From Congeria kusceri (Eukaryota > Mollusca > Bivalvia > Myida > Dreissenidae): DNA of 64,000 bases. The stretch lies in the NCBI GenBank assembly GCA_027627225.1, contig CM051032.1, positions 66,994,320 to 67,058,319 of the forward strand. Direction: 5' to 3'. Of the stretch, positions 60,135 through 64,000 are shown one piece after another (position 1 is the stretch's first letter; the number at the start of each line of letters is the position of its first letter). The translations under genes and the position numbers were made by a program. Below the pieces are notes generated by a model that was given only the letters and a program-made list of their open reading frames with translations, made no database searches and was not told where the DNA came from.

Positions 60135-61043
60135 TCAGGGAGCGGCCATGTGTGTGTAGACTGCTCTTGGTTCCTCCGCCGAGATGTAAGCAGCGACTCC
60201 GCGTTTTGCACCAGGCAAATTACTTGCTCCGTCATAGCTTTGACCACGACTGTTCTTCAGGGAAACATTCATGCGAAAAAGCGAGTTCTTGATCACTTCC
60301 GTCTGGGTCCTGGCATCAATGGTCCGCACTATGTACAGTCTTAGAAAGTCCTCATGCACTGTGAGATTTGCGTCGACGTGGCGTAGAACGATGACGACTT
60401 GCTCCCGGTTGGATTGGTCCGAAGTTTCGTTTACCATGACGGTGAAGAACTTTGGTTGGATACTGGCGGCCACTTCACGGAGGATTCCAAGCGCCATGAT
60501 CTGTAAGATCTCGTTCTGTGTACTTGTATCCTTTCTTCTTTGACCACTCTATGATGGTTGAGTCAGTATCACCATGGAGTTTGAGTAGTTGTATGAAGTT
60601 TCCCTCCTGGTCATCTTGGCCATGGAGAGCGACATCTTGCCCGGCGAGGAACCGGATGCTGCGCAAGATGGTTCGCAGCGGGTGACGGTTAGCTGCCTTC
60701 TCTTCAACATGGGCTGCTGATAACGCCTCCCCAACGTATTTGGTCTCCTGTGGCAACGTCACCACCCGTTCGACAGCTTCCTTAAGGCAGTCGGAATTTT
60801 GGTGATTCCGAGACTTCTTCGTTGCATGTTTCCAGTTGGTGAACCCTGTGGTGATGAATGCTGGTTCGGCCTTGGTGTTGCCGATCTTACCGCTGCCATC
60901 GCCGACTTATATAGGATGCAGAACGCACGGTCTTCAGCCTGATTATAGTCGATCCAAGGATAGGTATCAAACCACTGAACATTAAATAATCTCTGCTCGG
61001 GGTTTTTAATGCCAAACCTGCACAGTTTGTATACAGGCATCAT
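60135..61043 (-). pseudogene. hAT-related TTF-finger/DUF4371 transposase relic
   Basis: Read on the minus strand through three frames. 61043-60910 gives a TTF-type zinc-finger start (FGIKNPEQRLFNVQWFDTYP, then AFCILY). After a frameshift near 60910 the text resumes as ITTGFTNWKHATKKS and VTLPQETKYVGEA. After a second shift near 60525 it continues as NEILQIMALGILREV, FFTVMVNETSDQSNREQ and RGQSYDGASNLPGAKRGV. It stops at EEPRAVYTHMA near 60150, where the rest of the hAT-type domain is missing. The N-terminal Met at 61043 is the first in frame. The layout matches ZMYM1-like and DUF4371 hAT-family proteins. GC content is higher than in the surroundings. It is broken and truncated, so inactive. 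Confidence 0.88.
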
Positions 61044-61544
61044 ATATCAAAAGCGATAATAGGACTAATCGGACCAGAAATACATCGACTCCGTAGTGAT
61101 TTTGGACACGGATACATGATCTCCAATTATCTGCCAGTACCTGGTAATATAATTTTACCCCGCGGAATAAACATAATAAGACGGTTATTATTAACGGGTT
61201 TAATGAACATATTGTGTACCCACGCAGTGAAAATGAATTCGCCCCACGGGTACCCAGGTGGTCCCCGTCCAGTCCAAACTTGTGTATGACCAAGAGTGTT
61301 TCGTTTTTGTTGTTTGATAAGTCAGGCGCATTTAATGAAATATAAAAGTTAATCAGCCAGATTAATGATATTAGACTAATATGTAATTCTGCATGCTTAC
61401 GTACGTTTGTTTAAACTGGCACATACTTTTATATATTTTAATTCAGTGTGCTATTGTGCTGTCCGGACACTGTACGTCCTGCACGGTGAGACATGGATCT
61501 TTTATAAACGTTTAAGGATATAATTATACATGTAGAAGCAGTGG
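61044..61544. other. No gene seen
   Basis: Region upstream of the hAT relic. The minus frame 61006-61293 overlaps its start in another frame and shows no domain. Confidence 0.4.
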
Positions 61545-61725
61545 TGCCGATCTTTTTTTAATGACACACGATGCCACTGTTTGGAGATCGCAGTACTTAT
61601 TTGGTGTTTTGTCCGCCTTGCGATACGAAGTTGTGGACTCGACCCCCACACATGGAGTGTCCAAGTGACATCATCAATAGGCATCAAGAAATGATTCTAT
61701 CCAGGACACGGACTTGAAAGTGTAC
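61545..61725 (+). mobile_element. tRNA-derived SINE, family S2, copy 3
   Basis: Head with TTTTGTCCGCCTTGCGATAC and B-box-like GGACTCGACCCCC. Body GCATCAAGAAATGATTCTAT, CCAGGACACGGACTTGAAAG, TGTACATAATACG resembling 16770-16905 and 19836-19992. Confidence 0.6.
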
Positions 61726-62686
61726 ATAATACGCTTTCGCGCATTCATGTCTCGTACCTCATTGATTACTATTAATCCGAAATTACTCACTCACAATTGT
61801 CACAATAAATGACATTCGGTGTTCTCTGGAACTTTGGTTTCACTCACTGCTCAAGGCTGCAGCCAATATAAAATATTACAGCCGGTCAATTATCATTCAA
61901 AATGCGTCCCAAATGTCCACGAGTCTCAAAATGTAAACTCGGTTTGGGTGAAGAGAATCAACCCCGGTTTAACCTGTATAATGCATCTTCGTCTCGGTAA
62001 AACCTCGTAAACGTTGAGATATACACAATTATATACGAAATACAGATGCAACTACATCTGCATCCAAACTCCATCACATTTTATTTTCCTTTCACACAAA
62101 TACTTGTGAATGTAGTGAATCGTTGTCTTGGAGAGTGGTATGTCTATCCGCCATGTAGCATATTGCAATACTCTTGTGGGATATATCATTATGGTAAAAA
62201 CAGCACCAGCTGATTAATTTAAACTTTCTATATTCACACTATTAAGGCAGATATCGATTTTGGTTGTTTTGTCCATATGATATTGACCGTTTGTACTATG
62301 CCCGTTTTGACCATGACATAAGCGATTAATATTACAAATTTATTTTCTGTGATCGCCGCCGCGAAAAAAGAAAGTGGGATATCGTGAAATTAAATGCGTC
62401 ATACATAAACTTAACTTGTGAAACAGGTAATTATTGATAAAACATTGAAATGTGTTATCTGTATATGTTCAGACACACTGTCCCATGCACGTCTTTTTGC
62501 TGACAGTGAAACAACATCTTAATAAAATGTGATATAATTCGGGTAACTCATTGTCGGACAATGTTGCAACACTGCTTCATATTTTAGGTATTTTCGGCAT
62601 GTTATACATTAATTATTGAAACAATGTAAAAATCATGTATTTCATTTCAATAGACTTAAGATGACTGGTCATGCTTGTATAGCATT
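61726..62686. other. No gene seen
   Basis: AT-rich. The 63-codon frame at 61819-62010 has no recognised domain. Confidence 0.4.
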
Positions 62687-63805
62687 CAGTCTTCACCCTA
62701 ATTTGTTCAAAGCACTTGCCAGTTCGGGCAAGCTTATTAGCAAAACCACTTGCCCGAAATCTGTTTCACTTGTCCGAACTTCAAATGCTACTTTACAGCA
62801 ATATAAGACAATGACATGTTCTATAATTTTATTTATTCATATTTTATTTCCATAGTCATGTCTGTCATCTTGTTTTTGTTGTTCTCCCTCAAAATGGGAA
62901 ATGCATAAGGTTCATCATATTTTGTATGTCATGTGTCAAATGTGATTTTAATAATAAACAAGGAAATATCTAATGTCCAAAAGGTATGTGGCTCTGCTCA
63001 AAAGGACAGTGGTGGACAGCTGGACCAATTTGTTGATATTCTCTAATAACTTGATAACTCACTTAAATGCTTCTAAAGAAGGTTTTTATACAAAGTATAT
63101 TTATTGGATAATCATATTTGCACAAATATGTTGTATTTCAAAAGATATATATTCAACATTTCTCTGTGAACCAACTCAGAGGGGCATCAGACCAAAACTA
63201 AACAAGGAGCAGGGTGAAGCAACCCGCTATTTCACTCTTATTAAACTGCCAGTTACATTTGACGAAAGTAGTTCCAAAATAGTTCGTACCAAACAAAAGT
63301 ATTCAAAATGCAGTCTTACTTTCAAACAGCATGCACTTGTGCAATTAATTTCATATTCAAAATAAAATACTTATTTATATATTTGTTAATTACTGCAAAC
63401 AATGCAAGTATGTGTACACTTCAATTTCAGCCAAACTAGCATGTACTCCAACTCAACTAAGGTAGTCTGCATCTTAAGCTTTTGAACGGAGAAGTGTTTA
63501 CTCGACTACGATCAATTGTCTATATATTTCAATAAGCGTCTACACAACAAGGAAGACCGCACAGCATGATGACGTCATATGTTTATGTGTAAATACTTTA
63601 TGTGCCAATAAAACAACGGGTTTTATAAATAGTTTCTTCAAAGAAACAATCTTGAATGTTATTTTTAATGCATTTCTGTTTCCACATAATATATAAAGCC
63701 TCTGAAAACACTTGCCCGATCGGGCAAGCATCGGGCATTTTCTGCTAGCCCGAAATCAAATCTACTTGTCCCGGGTATCGGGCAACCCAGTTACGACGAA
63801 GACTG
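62687..63805. mobile_element. TIR-bounded block with CTTGCCCG subterminal motifs
   Basis: CAGTCTTC at 62687-62694 is the inverse of GAAGACTG at 63798-63805; the match is 10 bp with the neighbouring TT/AA. Just inside each end are several copies of CTTGCCCG/CGGGCAAG (about 62717-62776 and 63711-63785). About 1.1 kb. A clear target duplication was not found. The CAGT-type end and motif-rich termini suggest a hAT-like non-autonomous element. The plus frame 62973-63365 (130 codons) lies inside; I do not recognise it. Confidence 0.5.
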
Positions 63806-64000
63806 AACATTAACAGCTGCCTTATTTTGCTGTGGCAAATCCTTTCTGTTTTCATTTCCAGATAAATGACTGTTGAAAAATAAGGACAAAATAATATTAG
63901 AAGAGCAGAAGGCCTTTTTGTTACCCTAAATAATATGCTCAGGGCCCATTCTGTCAATCACTGAATTAGTAAAAAAAAAATGAGCCCTATAAAGATGAAC
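63806..64000. other. No gene seen
   Basis: Window end. Nothing recognised. Confidence 0.4.

Overview
This is a eukaryotic, intron-containing, AT-rich and very repeat-dense nuclear window. It is most likely from a bivalve mollusc. The GAGGCGTGTCGTGGGAA foldback family (five copies here) is one I associate with dreissenid mussels (zebra or quagga mussel). That species guess comes from memory and was not searched. I see no bacterial operon, CRISPR array, rRNA or convincing functional tRNA. Almost every long open frame is a by-product of tandem repeats or transposons.

One clear host gene is present: a two-exon Kruppel-like transcription factor of the KLF1/2/4 group on the minus strand (CDS exons 49342-49383 and 47584-48723; 393 residues). 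It has a KLF4-like acidic activation motif, two SUMO-type sites and three C-terminal C2H2 fingers. It lies in the largest repeat-poor island of the window (about 46.1-49.6 kb), with a candidate core promoter just upstream and a polyadenylation signal about 0.8 kb past the stop.

The second intact long reading frame (52043-54601, minus, 852 residues, no intron) is a transposase-like protein with a plausible DDE triad. Copies of one short motif, TTTAACGTATCTGATG, lie on both sides of it in mirrored orientation, so I read 51.5-55.5 kb as a DNA transposon of a family I cannot name. Degraded coding elements are a CR1/Jockey-like LINE (36.3-38.76 kb; two stops, three frameshifts) and a hAT-related TTF-finger/DUF4371 pseudogene (60.13-61.04 kb, minus; two frameshifts).

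Layout: 1-1.4 kb, one TIR element; 1.44-6.03 kb, a 56-bp satellite with higher-order structure; 6.28-8.19 kb, a 67-bp satellite with decayed edges; 8.2-14 kb, sparse sequence with MITEs; 14.2-15 kb, a degenerate telomere-like CCCTAA array; 15-20 kb, tRNA-derived SINEs, a GCT minisatellite and TIR elements, two of which carry a tRNA-like Pol III cassette; 20.4-20.7 kb, a 13-bp minisatellite; 21-30 kb, mostly featureless; 30-36 kb, trinucleotide tracts and a Harbinger-like MITE; 36-41 kb, LINE, foldback element and second Harbinger-like MITE; 42-46 kb, hairpin MITEs, a hAT MITE nested in another MITE, and a third Pol III cassette element; 46-50 kb, the KLF gene; 50-56.4 kb, trinucleotide tract, transposase unit and a hAT MITE; 57.4-58.5 kb, a 33/36-bp minisatellite; 60-64 kb, the hAT relic and a further TIR-bounded block.

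The genes do not form a pathway. The window is one developmental transcription-factor gene surrounded by layered mobile and satellite DNA. The best leads are the transposase unit with its mirrored repeats, the TIR elements with conserved Pol III boxes and TTAA flanks, and the nested insertion with an exact 8-bp duplication.
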